From Candidatus Hodarchaeota archaeon (GTDB lineage Archaea; Asgardarchaeota; Heimdallarchaeia; Hodarchaeales; Hodarchaeaceae): 37,146 nucleotides of DNA. The stretch's first letter is position 1; every line of letters begins with the position of its first letter. The DNA lies in contig JAEOTQ010000236.1 in NCBI GenBank assembly GCA_016839785.1, positions 1-37,146 on the forward strand. The letters are read 5' to 3'. The notes beneath the pieces are model-generated. The model was not told where the DNA came from, did no database searches, and saw only the letters and a program-made list of their open reading frames with translations. The translations under genes were made by a program, and so were the position numbers. Shown piece after piece: positions 16,973-25,845 of the stretch.

Positions 16973-17198
16973 CTAATTTGATGTTAGGATTGGGATTAAT
17001 TAAGATTAAAAAAACAATCCATTCAGTTTTTCAACTTAGTTAATTTGTCCTTAATGTGAATTATGATCCTTGTCCATAAGATTCTTCCTTATTTACAGTA
17101 GTTAATCGATTTTTAGGTTTAGTATTTCTTTACCTATTTGAAACATTTCTTCTCTTTACATTTTCCATTTTTGTGTGGAAGTTGTATTTACCGTATAC

Positions 17199-17219
17199 AT
17201 AAGCCATATATAGACTTAT
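17199..17219 (+). promoter_or_regulatory. PadR-ABC operon promoter with inverted repeat around the TATA box
   Basis: A TATA box CATATATAG (about 17205-17213) is enclosed by the inverted repeat ATAAG (17199-17203) and CTTAT (17215-17219). Transcription would begin near 17235, a few bases before the GTG start at 17250. A repressor binding this dyad would block TBP. The remaining 16973-17198 stretch is AT-rich and shows no gene. Confidence 0.45.
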
Positions 17220-17249
17220 AGTCGAAAGCTGAAATAGTGAGAATTACCT

Positions 17250-17609
17250 GTGTCAATCGATTCACTCCTTCCTAAATGGACCACTGAGTTTAAAAAGGGT
17301 TATTCTAAGCCATTAATTCTGTTTACTCTTTCTAAAGTGGAAAAAAGTTACGCTTATCTCCTAACAAAAAAGATTCTTGAGCTAACTAAAGGTGAAATAT
17401 CCATTGCTGGGTCGAATATCTATCCAATGCTTTCTAAACTTGAAAGGGATAATTTGATTACTAGCCAACTCGATGAGTCTGAGAGAAAATTCTATACACT
17501 CACGCAGAAAGGTACGGACTTTCTTAAGAATCTAGAAACTGAGATTCAAAAATTCAATTCCATTATGCTCGAGATAATAAATCCAAATCAAAGTCACGGA
17601 GACATGTAA
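17250..17609 (+). CDS. PadR-family transcriptional regulator (short form)
   Basis: A 119-residue PadR-type winged-helix protein. The hallmark segment is ISIAGSNIYPMLSKLERDNLITSQLDESERKFY at about 50-82, where the NIYPMLSKLE portion is the recognition helix and ERKFYTLTQKG the wing. The dimerization helix is short. Unlike the larger PadR at 478 it lacks a C-terminal zinc ribbon. The start is GTG at 17250, because no ATG precedes the HTH. It heads a five-gene operon, with the RDD-domain gene starting 4 bp after its stop. It probably represses the operon through the dyad at the TATA box. Family call is firm, signal unknown. Confidence 0.85.
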   Translation: MSIDSLLPKWTTEFKKGYSKPLILFTLSKVEKSYAYLLTKKILELTKGEISIAGSNIYPMLSKLERDNLITSQLDESERKFYTLTQKGTDFLKNLETEIQKFNSIMLEIINPNQSHGDM

Positions 17610-17613
17610 GAAA

Positions 17614-18279
17614 ATGACAAAGAAGTATTCAGATCCTATTGATGGGTACATTTGGGAGGTAGGGAATTTATTACCCTATCCAGAGGAAATTAAAAGACCC
17701 GTTCTTGAAGATTTGAAAAAAGACGTTCAGGATGCAATGGGAGAAGATAAAAGACCGCCCGCTGTTGTCTTTGGATCCCCTGTTGACGTTGCCAAGAATG
17801 TAAGTTTGGCACAATCTTGGGGTATCACATCTGCTAGTTGGTCAAAGCGTATGGTAGCATCAGTGATAGATTCTACTATTATAGGCTTTTTATTTGCCAT
17901 AGCTATATTTATTAGGTTTGCTCTTCTCGGATTCGACATCGATAAAGTTGCTATACCATTCCATAATATGGAAATGGATTTTGGGTTTCTATTCATTAGC
18001 CTCCCAATTTTTGGATTTATGGTAGGCTATTTTATAATTTTAGAGCAAACATATTCGACTACCCTAGGGAAACGATTACTTGGATTGACTGTGGTCGATG
18101 AAACTGGTATTAAGATTTCGTGGAACCAATCAATACTGAGGAATTTATCTAAGATACCTCTAGTTGGATTCTTTCTTCTAATTGATCTTTTTGTAGGGAT
18201 TTTTTCGGAAAAAACACGTGGACGAAATCAACGGATGCTAGATTTTGTTGCAGGAACTAAGGTAATTCAAAATAAATAA
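17614..18279 (+). CDS. RDD-family membrane protein with HAAS-like N-terminus
   Basis: A 221-residue protein. Residues 8-72 form a soluble helical segment with PEEIKRPVLEDLKKDVQDAM and a FGSPVDVAKNV close, resembling the HAAS domain that accompanies PadR proteins. Residues 76-218 are an RDD domain: a charged SKRMVASVIDSTIIGF opening helix, TTLGKRLLGLTVVDETG at about 150-166, and the end motif RNQRMLDFVAGTKV. Three hydrophobic helices lie at about 86-107, 127-147 and 176-196. RDD proteins are thought to act in transport or signalling at the membrane. Four bp separate it from the PadR gene. Together they look like a PadR/membrane-sensor pair comparable to 478-2051 but with an RDD domain in place of seven helices. 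Confidence 0.75.
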   Translation: MTKKYSDPIDGYIWEVGNLLPYPEEIKRPVLEDLKKDVQDAMGEDKRPPAVVFGSPVDVAKNVSLAQSWGITSASWSKRMVASVIDSTIIGFLFAIAIFIRFALLGFDIDKVAIPFHNMEMDFGFLFISLPIFGFMVGYFIILEQTYSTTLGKRLLGLTVVDETGIKISWNQSILRNLSKIPLVGFFLLIDLFVGIFSEKTRGRNQRMLDFVAGTKVIQNK

Positions 18280-18309
18280 TTTATGATTATTATAATATAA
18301 GGTGTTTAC

Positions 18310-21300
18310 ATGGGATTAATATCAAGTATAAAGATTGCAAAGCGAGCATTGACTCGACGAAAGACCAAGAATTTCAGTGCTATTCTAGCGATTGCACTCG
18401 GTGTCACTTTAATGGTCGGTATACAAATCACTACCGATACGCTAGAGAATGCATTTCTCACTAGTCTTCTCATTCGCGAAGGAGAGGTTGATATTCGGTT
18501 TTCAAATGGTACAGGTGGATTTCTTTCCGCAGCTGATGAATCGAATATCTCAGCATTAGTTCCTGATGCTCTTGCTATCATGTCAGAACTTCAATCAAGC
18601 GGACCTGCTATGATCGGGTCTCAATTTGAACCATCGGTATCAATGGCAGGGATTCCCCTCGATTATAACGAAGCTTTTGGAAATTTTTATGATTGGGATA
18701 CTGGAGAAGTTATGGACATTAGCACGTACTTAGCTGATAATTCAAGTGTATTACTTTCGAGCAGTCTTGCTGAAGATATGGACATTAATAAGAGTACTGA
18801 ACTTCCTATCAACTTAACTACAGAATTCACATCTATTACGATTGTACCTAAACTAAATGAATCAACTGGTTTTCCAATTCTAAATGAAACAACAGGTTTT
18901 CCAATACTAGAGCTTCAGATTACGGAAGAAAGAGTTATTCTCAGTATAACAGAAATTTTTGATTCACGTCGTCCAGGGATAGGGGCTTCCTATCGGGGTG
19001 TTCTCTTCTCGTTAGATGCATATCAAGATTGGATGAGTCTCCAAGATCCTCTCCGAAATAAAGATATTATTGGTGCTTATTTAATTACTTATCAAACCGA
19101 TCACTTTAGTACTCCCATTGATGAAACTGTACTTCAAGAGAAGTTTGATGCCTTAGAAGAAAGGCTACCAGTTAAAATGGTAAATGATCAGGAAGTAAAT
19201 GTCTATGCTATTGATTCATCAAGGTTATTATACATCGGGCTTATTGATTTAATATTTGGCCTCATGTCGTCCTTTTTAAATGTTCTTGGCTTACTTATTA
19301 TAATCACTGGTATTCTCTTAATCACTAATGTGCAATTAATGAGCGTTGAAGATCGAGAATTCCAAACAGGAGTTCTACGAGCTGTCGGAGAGAAACGTGG
19401 AGGAATTTTCCGTTCAATGCTCTTTGAGACTCTTTTCCAAGGCATATTTGGAGGAATATTTGGTTTAGTTGGCGGATTGATCTTTGGTCAACTTGTTGCT
19501 TTATATTTAGTGAGTCTCTTTGGTTCAGGTAGTGCGAGTGTTCAACCTCTTGTAAAAGAAAGTGTTGTCATTTTCTCGGTTATTGTCGGAGTTATCCTTG
19601 GTATGTTGACAGGATTACTTCCAGCCCTTAGAGCTTCTCGCGTTAACATCGTGGAAGCACTGCGAGGCATCAAAATAACTTTTGAAGAAAAGTCAAGCCG
19701 CAATTTAGCTTTTATTGGTGTTCTACTCAGTTTTCTGGGTATCTTCTTCTTTCTTAACAATGGAATCATCAATAGGAATTTACAATATATCTGGTTAACT
19801 TCTGGATGGGATAACATTTCCGAGTGGGAAAATATTTTACTCGGAGCAGGATTTCTATTTACAGGGCTTGGAATAGTCCTTTCTCGCTATATTTCCCGAA
19901 CAAAGGCTTTTAATCTAACATCGATTGTCTTATGGGGAACACCTGTTTTCATGTTTGTTGTAGCAATGGGAAGTGGATGGATCACTGATATGAGTGGATC
20001 ATCTCTAAATATCCTCATCATTGCTATAATAGAAATTGTTATTGGTTCAGTGATGTTGGTTGGCATGAATCTTCCTTACATCATGCGCTTTCTCAGAAGC
20101 ACGTTGATAAAAATTCCAGGCGTAAAAGGTGTTGCTCAGGTTGCACCAGCATTGATTTCTTCCCACAAAACACGCTCCACACTAACTTTTGCAATCTTCG
20201 CGGTGGTTTTAACTCTAAATGTTACAGTTGCCAGTCTTGTGGCAACGAATATAGATAGTACAGTTGGACAATCAGAAGAAGACTCTCGTGGAATAGACTT
20301 ATATGTTCAACTCAGCGATCCTGAATACAATCTTGCTAATACTTCTTACACTACGGAGCTCTATCGAATAGATTCGGCTATTACTGATGTAATAGGGATG
20401 AAAACTTTCAAACCAGGAAGTACAGATTATACACGATATGTAGCTACAAAAAATCCATTTTCACCAGATTTCAATCCTCAATCGAATCTCTTACCTCTAG
20501 GTTTTGGAGAACTCCGATCAGACCAAATTCTTGGTGACGCACAAAACGCAACTGATGATGAAGATTGGCGATTTGACTTTTATATGTACAATTTACCCGA
20601 TGGTGTGAGACCAACCTCAATTGACCTTGGTGCAAGTGATGAAGTCCTTCTAGACCAGTCAAAACGAGCTTGGGATAAATTCTTCGATCCTGAATATAGA
20701 ATGACCGCATACAATATCACTTTAGATTTAGAGAATTTTGATATCAGTAATTTTGGGGGTTTTACAGCCTCAACTTTGGAGGAAGTTGACCCGATCCTTG
20801 ATATTAATGGGTCTGAAGTCCAATATCCAATTGTATTCACCGATTCATTCTTATTGCCTCTTGGAATGCCAATATGGATTCCCTTCAACACATCCCAATT
20901 TGGTTTTCCAGTTTATCAACCATTTACTATTGGAGGTAGTTTCGATTCGGATCGTGCTGGAGGTTGGCCTCTTTCACGAAGCATGCAAACAGAAGGATTT
21001 TCCAGTGGAAGTTTTTCTGGTACTCTGGGTACTGTTTATTTTCCAGAACGTTTTTCAAGCTATACTGATTTTTTCGGTATGGCAGATGAACTTTCGCCTG
21101 ATAAACGAGAACCAGATCAGTTTGATACTTACTTGATAAAAACTACTTATCCATTTGACAGTCCAGCTATCGAAGATGTTGCTCAATCAATAGAAGACTT
21201 CACTAATACAAAAGATTCTGGATATAGAAAGTTAATTGGTGATGAATTCATGGTTGCTACCGCTACATCTCTATATTCCAAGCTTGAAGCATCATTAGAA

Positions 21301-21699
21301 ATGATGGAACAAATGACTAATTTCCTGCAAATATATGTTAATTTTGGATTAATCATCGGTGCTGTAGGAATGGCTGTCATTTCTGTACGAAATGTTGCTG
21401 AAAGAAAAAGAGAAATCGGAATGATGAGAGCTATTGGTTTTCCTCGTTATCAGGTTATGACCGCAGCTCTTCTTGAACTAATGGTTCTTGGGTTTATTGG
21501 TTTGATTATCGGTGTGGTGAATGGTTTATTCGTTAATGTTGGATTTTCTAATATGCTGGATGTTCCTGTGGTTATACCGTGGGGAACAATTGGGGCGTAT
21601 TTATCATTCATTACCTTTATTGGGTTACTAGCGGGAGCAATTCCAGGCTGGGTAGCAAGTAGGATCCCCGCTGCAGAAGCACTGAGGTATGTAGGTTAA
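18310..21699 (+). CDS. Large FtsX/MacB-type ABC transporter permease
   Basis: A 1129-residue permease. A single N-terminal helix (23-42) precedes an extracytoplasmic MacB-like domain (about 50-300), then an FtsX core with helices across about 310-335, 360-395 and 415-440, and further helices at about 455-600. A second extracytoplasmic domain (about 640-1000) and a final three-helix FtsX core (1005-1129) follow, the latter with the coupling-region sequence RKREIGMMRAIGFPRYQV. The layout is that of a fused two-core ABC3 permease, acting as a lipoprotein- or lipid-handling mechanotransmission machine, not a classic channel. An exact 27-bp tandem duplication lies in the first extracytoplasmic domain at 18853-18906. 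The ribosome site AAGGTG is just before the ATG. It lies 30 bp after the RDD gene and 3 bp before the first ATPase. Confidence 0.85.
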   Translation: MGLISSIKIAKRALTRRKTKNFSAILAIALGVTLMVGIQITTDTLENAFLTSLLIREGEVDIRFSNGTGGFLSAADESNISALVPDALAIMSELQSSGPAMIGSQFEPSVSMAGIPLDYNEAFGNFYDWDTGEVMDISTYLADNSSVLLSSSLAEDMDINKSTELPINLTTEFTSITIVPKLNESTGFPILNETTGFPILELQITEERVILSITEIFDSRRPGIGASYRGVLFSLDAYQDWMSLQDPLRNKDIIGAYLITYQTDHFSTPIDETVLQEKFDALEERLPVKMVNDQEVNVYAIDSSRLLYIGLIDLIFGLMSSFLNVLGLLIIITGILLITNVQLMSVEDREFQTGVLRAVGEKRGGIFRSMLFETLFQGIFGGIFGLVGGLIFGQLVALYLVSLFGSGSASVQPLVKESVVIFSVIVGVILGMLTGLLPALRASRVNIVEALRGIKITFEEKSSRNLAFIGVLLSFLGIFFFLNNGIINRNLQYIWLTSGWDNISEWENILLGAGFLFTGLGIVLSRYISRTKAFNLTSIVLWGTPVFMFVVAMGSGWITDMSGSSLNILIIAIIEIVIGSVMLVGMNLPYIMRFLRSTLIKIPGVKGVAQVAPALISSHKTRSTLTFAIFAVVLTLNVTVASLVATNIDSTVGQSEEDSRGIDLYVQLSDPEYNLANTSYTTELYRIDSAITDVIGMKTFKPGSTDYTRYVATKNPFSPDFNPQSNLLPLGFGELRSDQILGDAQNATDDEDWRFDFYMYNLPDGVRPTSIDLGASDEVLLDQSKRAWDKFFDPEYRMTAYNITLDLENFDISNFGGFTASTLEEVDPILDINGSEVQYPIVFTDSFLLPLGMPIWIPFNTSQFGFPVYQPFTIGGSFDSDRAGGWPLSRSMQTEGFSSGSFSGTLGTVYFPERFSSYTDFFGMADELSPDKREPDQFDTYLIKTTYPFDSPAIEDVAQSIEDFTNTKDSGYRKLIGDEFMVATATSLYSKLEASLEMMEQMTNFLQIYVNFGLIIGAVGMAVISVRNVAERKREIGMMRAIGFPRYQVMTAALLELMVLGFIGLIIGVVNGLFVNVGFSNMLDVPVVIPWGTIGAYLSFITFIGLLAGAIPGWVASRIPAAEALRYVG
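18853..18906 (+). repeat. 27-bp in-frame tandem duplication in the permease gene
   Basis: Two adjacent 27-bp units differ at four or fewer positions. They encode LNESTGFPI and LNETTGFPI in the first extracytoplasmic domain, extending a loop by nine residues. It looks like a recent slippage or duplication event. Confidence 0.8.
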
Positions 21700-21702
21700 A
21701 CG

Positions 21703-22476
21703 GTGAAAGAAATGTCTCAAAACAAAGCAATAAAAATGGATACTCCCCAGATGTTTCATTCGAATGACTCTGAAGTTATTTTGAAGATTGAAGGACTCCA
21801 TAAGAGGTATAATGAAGGTAAATCAAACGAAGTTCACGCACTTCGAGGTATCGATCTAGAGGTTAAGAAAGGAGACATGATGGCGATTATGGGACCATCA
21901 GGATGTGGAAAAACCACACTACTCAATATGATTGGACATCTCGACAAAAATTCTGGTGGAGAAATTCATATCTCTAAAATAGATACAAACAAACTGTCTG
22001 ATGGCCAACAAACCGCATTTCGACGCGATAACATCGGCTTTATTTTTCAGCTCTTCAATCTCTTCCCCTTCCTTAGTGCAGTCGAGAATGTCGAAACTCC
22101 CCTTCTTTTGCAGGGTTACAATTCTGGGATAGCACGAGAACAAGCTAAAATGCTACTACGAGACCTTGGAATGGGTGACCGTCTGTATCACAGTCCTATG
22201 GAACTTTCAGGAGGCCAGCAACAGCGTGTAGCTGTAGCTAGAGCCCTCATTACTGATCCAGCCATCATATTAGGTGATGAACCTACTGGTGACCTGGATA
22301 GTACAACAAGTGCGGAAGTCATAACTCTATTCCGTCGTATCAATAAGATGAATAAACAAACTTTCGTGTTAGTAACACATAATCGATGGATAGCAGAAAA
22401 ATGTGACTACATAGTACATATGATAGATGGAAAAATTTCTAATATGGAAATGGGTCCATTTAAGGAGGAAAAATAA
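21703..22476 (+). CDS. ABC transporter ATP-binding protein (LolD/MacB/FtsE-like), first ATPase
   Basis: A 257-residue ATPase with a full set of motifs: Walker A GPSGCGKTT at 64-72, Q-loop Q116 (FQLFNLFPFLS), signature LSGGQQQR at 168-175, Walker B IILGDEPTGDLD at 188-199 (catalytic E193) and the H-loop H226. These define the MacB/LolD class that drives FtsX-type permeases. Two starts are possible, GTG at 21703 or ATG at 21712; the GGTGA at 21702-21706 spaces better to the ATG. It begins 3 bp after the permease stop and its own stop overlaps the next start by one base (TAATG). It should pair with the permease, either as homodimer or with the next gene product. Confidence 0.9.
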   Translation: MKEMSQNKAIKMDTPQMFHSNDSEVILKIEGLHKRYNEGKSNEVHALRGIDLEVKKGDMMAIMGPSGCGKTTLLNMIGHLDKNSGGEIHISKIDTNKLSDGQQTAFRRDNIGFIFQLFNLFPFLSAVENVETPLLLQGYNSGIAREQAKMLLRDLGMGDRLYHSPMELSGGQQQRVAVARALITDPAIILGDEPTGDLDSTTSAEVITLFRRINKMNKQTFVLVTHNRWIAEKCDYIVHMIDGKISNMEMGPFKEEK

Positions 22477-24305
22477 TGAAGATATTTACAGCCGCTCTAA
22501 TTGATAAACCATTGAGAACTCAAAATGCCGAATTAAGGAAAAATATGGCTTCTGACCTGAAAAAACTTCTGGGTGTAAAGCGGAGTGCGATTGCAAGTCA
22601 AGAATTGAATTCTTTCATTTTCCTGTCAGCAGATAAAGCAAATGGAAGTATGCATCCAGAATTGGTAGAAAAAATTGAGAAAGGAGCGTTGTTCAAACGA
22701 TTTATGTCCTATAATAAGACTAATGAGTCAAAATTTCGTGATCTCTTGAAGAATAATCAAGAGCTTCATGAAACTTCACAAATTGTCAAAAATTTCATAA
22801 AAGAAATCGATAGTGGATTACCTAGAAAGTTAGATCAACAATTAAAGAAAGTTAACACAGATTTACCTCGCATTTTCTGTGAATTAAGCACTCGAAGTTT
22901 TATTACCCTGTGGGACATTGAAGAAGTAAAAGAATACCGATTTTATCTTTCTGGGTTTGATTTTCCTCTCTTTTGTGGGTCTACTGCAGATGTTTCCCTT
23001 AACATTGGGAAAATTGTTGATCAGTTATTGATAGCGAACTTTTTTGTGACATTTTTGAAACCAACTATCCAGCGTTTGGATGAAATGAGCAATGTATTGT
23101 TCAGACTTGAGAAAGAAATTCTCAAACAACATTATTCGACAACAAACAAAAAACTACAATCCAAATTCGACTTATTCTTGCGTATCTTAATAGCGAAACT
23201 AAGTGCACTACAGGAGCTTGAAAATCTTATTTACCGAATTTTCAACCTCTTTGAGATTCCTAGAATGTACCTTACGCAGTACAACCTTGAAAGTGATTTT
23301 GGAGATTTTAATGCAACCATTGCTCGAATTGCCGAAGAAATATCTGAAGGAAAGGTCAAATTACATACTGTTAGCGAGCTTATTCAAAAATGTCAACTCT
23401 GTTTCCGTGATTATCTTGATCAGGGTGTTAACGGTGTCACATTTGTTGATTCCAAAAAAGAATTTCAAGAAGGACTGCGAGCTATGGCTGAAATTAGTGT
23501 GGACTTATTTGTTGAAGCAGAAATGCTCAAAATTTGGGCTGATTATTTTGGTTCCGATTTACCTTTCTTTAGTTTTAATGCACAGCTCTTAAGTGTTGCA
23601 GAAACCGCAGCAGAAAAGATTGACAAAGACACCATTTTAGCAGTACGAGGCCTCTTCAAAAACTATAATTTAGGCCGAAATACAGTCTATGCCATTAGAG
23701 GTGTTAATCTCGACATAAAAGAAGGAGAATTCGTTGCAATCGTCGGTTCTTCAGGAGCAGGAAAAACAACGCTTTTAAACTGTATGGCGAGTCTCGACTC
23801 CCCAGATGCTGGTAGTGTCTACTTCCGTGGTAAAAATCTACATTCAATGAGTGATTCTGCGAAATCAGAAGCACGATTACTTGAAATGGGATTTATTTTC
23901 CAAAGTTACGCTTTACTCCCACACTTCAATACTCGAGAGAATGTTGCGTTACCAGCTGATCTAGCAGGAGGTTTAAATAAAGAGGTCAAAAAGCGAATAG
24001 AGGATCTTCTCATCGGTGTAGGTATTGATCAACAAGCAAAACAATTCCCTGCTCAGCTCAGTGGTGGTCAAATGCAAAGAGTGGCCATTGCACGTGCTCT
24101 AACAAATCAACCTTCTATCATTTTTGCTGATGAACCAACTGGTGATCTTGATAGTGGTACAGGGAAACAAGTCATGGATTTGTTGAAGAAATTCCACGAA
24201 GAAACGGGGACCACGATTGTAGTTATCACTCACGAAGAAGATATCGCTGCTTATGCACAAAGGCAGATCTTAATGGAAGATGGAATTGTCACTAGAAGAA
24301 AATAA
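22476..24305 (+). CDS. ABC ATPase with a large unassigned N-terminal helical domain
   Basis: A 609-residue protein. The C-terminal 225 residues (about 386-609) are a complete MacB/LolD-class ATPase: Walker A GSSGAGKTT (424-432), Q476, LSGGQMQR (528-535), Walker B with E553 and H586. The N-terminal 380 residues match no family I recognise. They are soluble and largely helical, with heptad-like stretches (about 196-260 and 330-360), a C-x-L-C pair at 306-309 and no membrane helix. Ordinary members of this ATPase class are about 220-260 residues, so this is a large N-terminal addition. A strong AAGGAGGAA site precedes the ATG, which shares one base with the preceding stop. It is the last gene of the operon. 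A heterodimer with the first ATPase on the fused permease is plausible; the extension could be regulatory or bind a cytosolic partner. Confidence 0.8.
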   Translation: MKIFTAALIDKPLRTQNAELRKNMASDLKKLLGVKRSAIASQELNSFIFLSADKANGSMHPELVEKIEKGALFKRFMSYNKTNESKFRDLLKNNQELHETSQIVKNFIKEIDSGLPRKLDQQLKKVNTDLPRIFCELSTRSFITLWDIEEVKEYRFYLSGFDFPLFCGSTADVSLNIGKIVDQLLIANFFVTFLKPTIQRLDEMSNVLFRLEKEILKQHYSTTNKKLQSKFDLFLRILIAKLSALQELENLIYRIFNLFEIPRMYLTQYNLESDFGDFNATIARIAEEISEGKVKLHTVSELIQKCQLCFRDYLDQGVNGVTFVDSKKEFQEGLRAMAEISVDLFVEAEMLKIWADYFGSDLPFFSFNAQLLSVAETAAEKIDKDTILAVRGLFKNYNLGRNTVYAIRGVNLDIKEGEFVAIVGSSGAGKTTLLNCMASLDSPDAGSVYFRGKNLHSMSDSAKSEARLLEMGFIFQSYALLPHFNTRENVALPADLAGGLNKEVKKRIEDLLIGVGIDQQAKQFPAQLSGGQMQRVAIARALTNQPSIIFADEPTGDLDSGTGKQVMDLLKKFHEETGTTIVVITHEEDIAAYAQRQILMEDGIVTRRK

Positions 24306-24335
24306 TTTTTCTCTCTCCTCTTCTACCTTTTTTCT
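24306..24335 (+). terminator. Pyrimidine-rich terminator region after the ABC operon
   Basis: Immediately after the TAA at 24303-24305 the plus strand is almost all T and C, with runs of five and six T. This resembles archaeal oligo-T termination. No hairpin is evident. Confidence 0.45.
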
Positions 24336-24431
24336 TCTGAATCTCTTGGGAATTTGTCCTAAATTTATCTATTCCTATCCAAAGATTCTTAATTATTTCT
24401 TTTAATACGAACTTTTCAAGAGGTTTCACGT

Positions 24432-25796
24432 ATGAATGAAGACATTCTTGATTTTTTAAAACAATTAATAGCTTTTAAATCAGTGAGCTCTGATAAGAAA
24501 CAAGCAGAGAGTTCTAGACAAACTGCAGAGTTTATTAAATCAAAATTAAAGGATATTGGTATTCAAGCTGATATCATTGAAAATGAAAAGGAAGGGACTA
24601 ATCCTCTCGTTTTTGGTAAGTTGGGTACAGATTCTGATAAGAAAACAATTTTATTCTATTCACACTACGATGTTCAACCCGCTGAAATTTCTGATGGGTG
24701 GGATACTGACCCTTTTAACATGACTGAAAAGAATGATGGTTATGTTTATGGTAGAGGTACAGATGATGATAAAGGTCCAATTGCAGCCACCATCTTTGCA
24801 ATTAAAGAGTTGAAGAAAGAAAATGAGGAGCTACCAGTCAATTTACGGATATTATACGAAGGGGAAGAAGAAAGCTCATCAGGAGGATTTGAAGAGACTG
24901 TCCTGAAGAATAGAGATTATTTTGGTAAAGTTGATGGGATAATGATTCTTGATACCTCGTGGTTTACAGATGAACAACCCTCCTTGGATTATGGATTTAG
25001 AGGAATTACTTATCTTGGGGTTGAAATAGAGGGACCTTCCAGTGATCAACATTCCGGTATGGTAGGAGGTACTATTCGAGAACCATTGATTGACCTAATC
25101 TATTTGATGTCAAAATTTGTGGATCTAAATGGGAAAGTTTTAGTCGATGGATTTTATGATAAGGTCAAACCTCTTACTGAAGAAGAAACAAAACTATATG
25201 AGAATTTAGACTTTTCTTTGCAGGAATATAAAGATTCTATTGGAATTTCAAAAGTTTTAACCGAAGATTCAACACAGACTCTGATGAACATGTGGCGTAA
25301 TCCATGCTTGTCTATCCATGGAGTTGAAGGGGCGTTTAGCGGATCAGGTGCAAAAACTGTTGTTCCTGGAAAGGTAATTGGAAAAGTGAGTATGCGTTTA
25401 GTACCAGACCAAGTTCCAGATGAAATTACAAAGTTATTTACAACGCACGCTAAAGCAGAATTTAAGAAATTAAACTCTCCCAATCACCTCACAATTACTC
25501 CATTAGGTAGTGGGGATTGGTGGTTCGGGAATGTGAATAATTTTCTGTTTAAAGCGGGAAAAATCGCGCTTAATGAATATTGGGAAATAAACCCTTCTTT
25601 TGCACGATCAGGAGGATCCATACCGATAATTCCTTTTATGGAGAAAACCTTTAAGGCTCCAGCGATTGGCATTGGCGTTGGACAACCATCTGATGGTGCT
25701 CATGGGCAAAATGAACGAATTCGAATAACGAATCTTATCGGTGGAAAAGAAGTTATCAAAATCATGCTGAAAAATGTTGGAGAACAGGTACAATAG
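24432..25796 (+). CDS. M20-family metallopeptidase (dipeptidase)
   Basis: A 454-residue di-zinc peptidase of the M20 family, dipeptidase branch. Metal and catalytic residues appear in order: H78 and D80 in YSHYDVQP, the bridging D112 in GRGTDDDKGP, the catalytic base and ligand E145-E146 in YEGEEESSSGGF, D173 in ILDTSW, and a final His in DGAHGQNERI near the C-terminus. The dimerization (lid) domain lies at about 195-350, with VPGKVIGKVSMRLVPDQ closing it. Cytosolic, no signal peptide. It would release amino acids from short peptides. It stands alone, 126 bp after the ABC operon. The first 50 bp after it carry the promoter of the next gene. Confidence 0.9.
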   Translation: MNEDILDFLKQLIAFKSVSSDKKQAESSRQTAEFIKSKLKDIGIQADIIENEKEGTNPLVFGKLGTDSDKKTILFYSHYDVQPAEISDGWDTDPFNMTEKNDGYVYGRGTDDDKGPIAATIFAIKELKKENEELPVNLRILYEGEEESSSGGFEETVLKNRDYFGKVDGIMILDTSWFTDEQPSLDYGFRGITYLGVEIEGPSSDQHSGMVGGTIREPLIDLIYLMSKFVDLNGKVLVDGFYDKVKPLTEEETKLYENLDFSLQEYKDSIGISKVLTEDSTQTLMNMWRNPCLSIHGVEGAFSGSGAKTVVPGKVIGKVSMRLVPDQVPDEITKLFTTHAKAEFKKLNSPNHLTITPLGSGDWWFGNVNNFLFKAGKIALNEYWEINPSFARSGGSIPIIPFMEKTFKAPAIGIGVGQPSDGAHGQNERIRITNLIGGKEVIKIMLKNVGEQVQ

Positions 25797-25813
25797 GAAT
25801 CTCTTGGAAGAAG

Positions 25814-25833
25814 AAATATAAATATTCGAATAT
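25814..25833 (+). promoter_or_regulatory. TATA box and 12-bp palindrome before a probably leaderless gene
   Basis: AAATATAAAT (about 25814-25823) lies 26 bp upstream of the ATG at 25846, so transcription should begin at or next to the start codon, giving a leaderless message. The perfect palindrome ATATTCGAATAT (25822-25833) overlaps its downstream edge. Confidence 0.5.
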
Positions 25834-25845
25834 GCACAACAATCC

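Noticed and set aside
20738-21136. Plus-strand ORF of 132 codons in another frame of the permease gene
   Set aside because: It lies inside the coding sequence of the large permease, which has clear domain structure across it.
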